The position numbers were made by a program, and so were the translations under genes. A stretch of 6,579 nucleotides of DNA from Clostridia bacterium. Lineage in GTDB: Bacteria > Bacillota_A > Clostridia > Oscillospirales > Acutalibacteraceae. The notes below the pieces were generated by a model that saw nothing but the letters and a program-made list of their open reading frames with translations, searched no databases and had not been told where the DNA came from. Where the stretch lies: the NCBI GenBank assembly GCA_017547865.1, contig JAFYOA010000322.1, positions 1 to 6,579 of the forward strand, written 5' to 3'. Shown here piece after piece: positions 5,398 to 6,579 of this stretch; within the stretch, counting starts at the first letter, position 1, and every line of letters starts with the position of its first letter.

Positions 5398-6579
5398 TTA
5401 ATTCACCTGCGTTTCGCCGTTGTCTGCCAGCAGGGTAACTTCAATATTGAAATACTGGCCCGCGTAGGTATTCTCCACCAGGCTGGTGGTCAGGCGGTAC
5501 AGGGTCACGGTCACCTTATCGCCGGGGGCGTATTCCAGCAGCTTATTGGAAAGCTGGGTGAGATTTTTAATCTCTTCCCCATCGATTGCGGTGATGATAT
5601 CGCCCGCCTGCACGCCGGTACCGGCAAAGGCACCGTCTTCCTCCACCGAAACGATCACAAAACCGTAGGGCACACCAAAGTTGTATACCTGGGCATCGGT
5701 CACATCACGGCCGGAAATACCCAGCCGCACACGACCGGTCACATAACCGCCGGTCATCAGATCACAGATGATGGTCTGTGCCTTATCCACAGGGATGGAA
5801 AAGCCCATGCTCTCGTAGCCATCTGCCACGATCTTGGACGAGTTGATGCCCACCACCTGACCATACATATTGACCAGCGCGCCGCCGGAGTTGCCGGGGT
5901 TGATGGCTGCATCGGTTTGAATGTACGTCATACCGGCAGAACTGTAGCTGCCCACATGGCGGTCCAGGCCGGAGATATAGCCTCCGGTCATAGAGAAAGA
6001 GAAATGCTCGCCGCCGGGGTTGCCAATGGTGATAACCTGTTCTCCAACGCTCATCTCGGCCGCAGCGCCAAAAGTGGCCGGCTGCAAACCATGGGCATTC
6101 ACTTTAATAACAGCCAGGTCAGTGGTACGGTCATAGCCCACCACAACAGCGCTGTACTCTTCGCCGGTATAGGTGATGACCTGTACGTTCACATTGCGGC
6201 TGTCCTTCACAACATGGCTGTTGGTGATGATATATCCATCCTCCGTGGCGATCACACCGGAGCCGGCGCCTTCGCCCTCGTTGCCGTTGGCATCCACAAA
6301 GCTCACTTTCACCAGCACAGTGGAATTCACCACACGGCTGTAGGCTTCCTGGGCAGAAAGCGGCTGACCGGATTTGGCACAGATCTCGATGCCGTCGGTG
6401 GGGGTGATATCGATCGCTTCAGAAGAAGAGCTCGGATCGTTCTCCTGCTCGGAAGAGCCGGGCGGCGTAACCGGCGTACCGGGCAGGCTGTTGGTTGGGG
6501 GTACGGAGTTAACCGGTTCGCTGGTGCCGGAAATCACAGGCGCTTCACTTCCGCCGGAAACAAAGGTATATACGCCCAC
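5398..6579 (-). CDS. htrA: HtrA/DegP-like serine protease (partial, N-terminus missing)
   Basis: 393 residues are in the window, and the frame runs off the right edge, so the GTG at 6579 need not be the start. The catalytic triad of the S1C family is intact: His122 (TNSHVV), Asp154 (RTTDLAVIKV) and Ser231 (INPGNSGGAL). One C-terminal PDZ domain covers about residues 284-385, with VQAGDIITAIDGEEI. Before the protease domain lies a Ser/Pro/Thr-rich linker (about 8-57). In Gram-positive HtrA proteins a transmembrane helix usually precedes such a linker, so the enzyme is probably anchored and acts outside the membrane on misfolded proteins. The helix is not in the window. A terminator follows directly, and the gene is not co-transcribed with the NUDIX gene. 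Confidence 0.93.
   Translation of the reverse strand: MGVYTFVSGGSEAPVISGTSEPVNSVPPTNSLPGTPVTPPGSSEQENDPSSSSEAIDITPTDGIEICAKSGQPLSAQEAYSRVVNSTVLVKVSFVDANGNEGEGAGSGVIATEDGYIITNSHVVKDSRNVNVQVITYTGEEYSAVVVGYDRTTDLAVIKVNAHGLQPATFGAAAEMSVGEQVITIGNPGGEHFSFSMTGGYISGLDRHVGSYSSAGMTYIQTDAAINPGNSGGALVNMYGQVVGINSSKIVADGYESMGFSIPVDKAQTIICDLMTGGYVTGRVRLGISGRDVTDAQVYNFGVPYGFVIVSVEEDGAFAGTGVQAGDIITAIDGEEIKNLTQLSNKLLEYAPGDKVTVTLYRLTTSLVENTYAGQYFNIEVTLLADNGETQVN

Noticed and set aside
6463..6492. LPGTP in the HtrA linker as a sortase signal
   Set aside because: It is not LPxTG, lies near the N-terminal side and is not followed by a hydrophobic segment and a basic tail.
1..6579. CRISPR arrays, tRNA or rRNA genes, insertion sequences and phage genes
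   Set aside because: None seen: no regularly spaced repeats, no cloverleaf or transposase-like frames, and the gene order is normal chromosomal housekeeping.

Overview
The window looks like a piece of the chromosome of a moderately high-GC Firmicute, most likely a member of the Clostridia such as the Ruminococcaceae/Oscillospiraceae. The signs are strong AAGGAGG-type ribosome binding sites before nearly every gene, Clostridia-like ribosomal protein sequences (for example L2 with [11 protein letters not shown] and [12 protein letters not shown]), near-consensus sigma-A promoters and intrinsic terminators. The genus is an inference from protein flavour only. Every gene supported here is on the minus strand, so the transcriptional order runs from high to low coordinates.

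Region 1 (6579 to about 5362): the 3' part of an HtrA/DegP-type S1C serine protease with an intact His-Asp-Ser triad and one PDZ domain. Its N-terminus lies outside the window. It is closed by a textbook intrinsic terminator. Region 2 (about 5324 to 4739): a monocistronic NUDIX hydrolase gene resembling NudB, with its own near-consensus promoter, followed by a strong hairpin whose U-tract lies on the opposite strand. Region 3 (about 4725 to 4304): an A-tract-rich UP-like segment, an extended -10 promoter and a leader of about 340 nt before the S10 operon.

Region 4 (4303 to 1): the head of the canonical S10 ribosomal protein operon in standard order, rpsJ-rplC-rplD-rplW-rplB-rpsS-rplV-rpsC-rplP. 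rplP is cut by the window edge. Gaps are short (17 to 81 nt), and two junctions overlap as TAATG (rplD/rplW and rpsC/rplP), which suggests translational coupling. The products are 30S proteins (S10, S19, S3) and 50S proteins (L3, L4, L23, L2, L22, L16). L4 and L22 line the exit tunnel, L23 sits at the tunnel exit, and L2 and L3 lie near the peptidyl transferase centre.

The coding content is ordinary housekeeping. The part that deserves a second look is the rpsJ leader. It holds a long imperfect hairpin (about 97 nt), a terminator-like hairpin with a U5 run about 80 nt before the rpsJ start, a segment that can pair with either of two partners, and a possible 27-codon leader peptide whose stop codon falls inside the terminator hairpin. 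Together these suggest an attenuation-type control element for the operon. All of this is hand-folded and untested.
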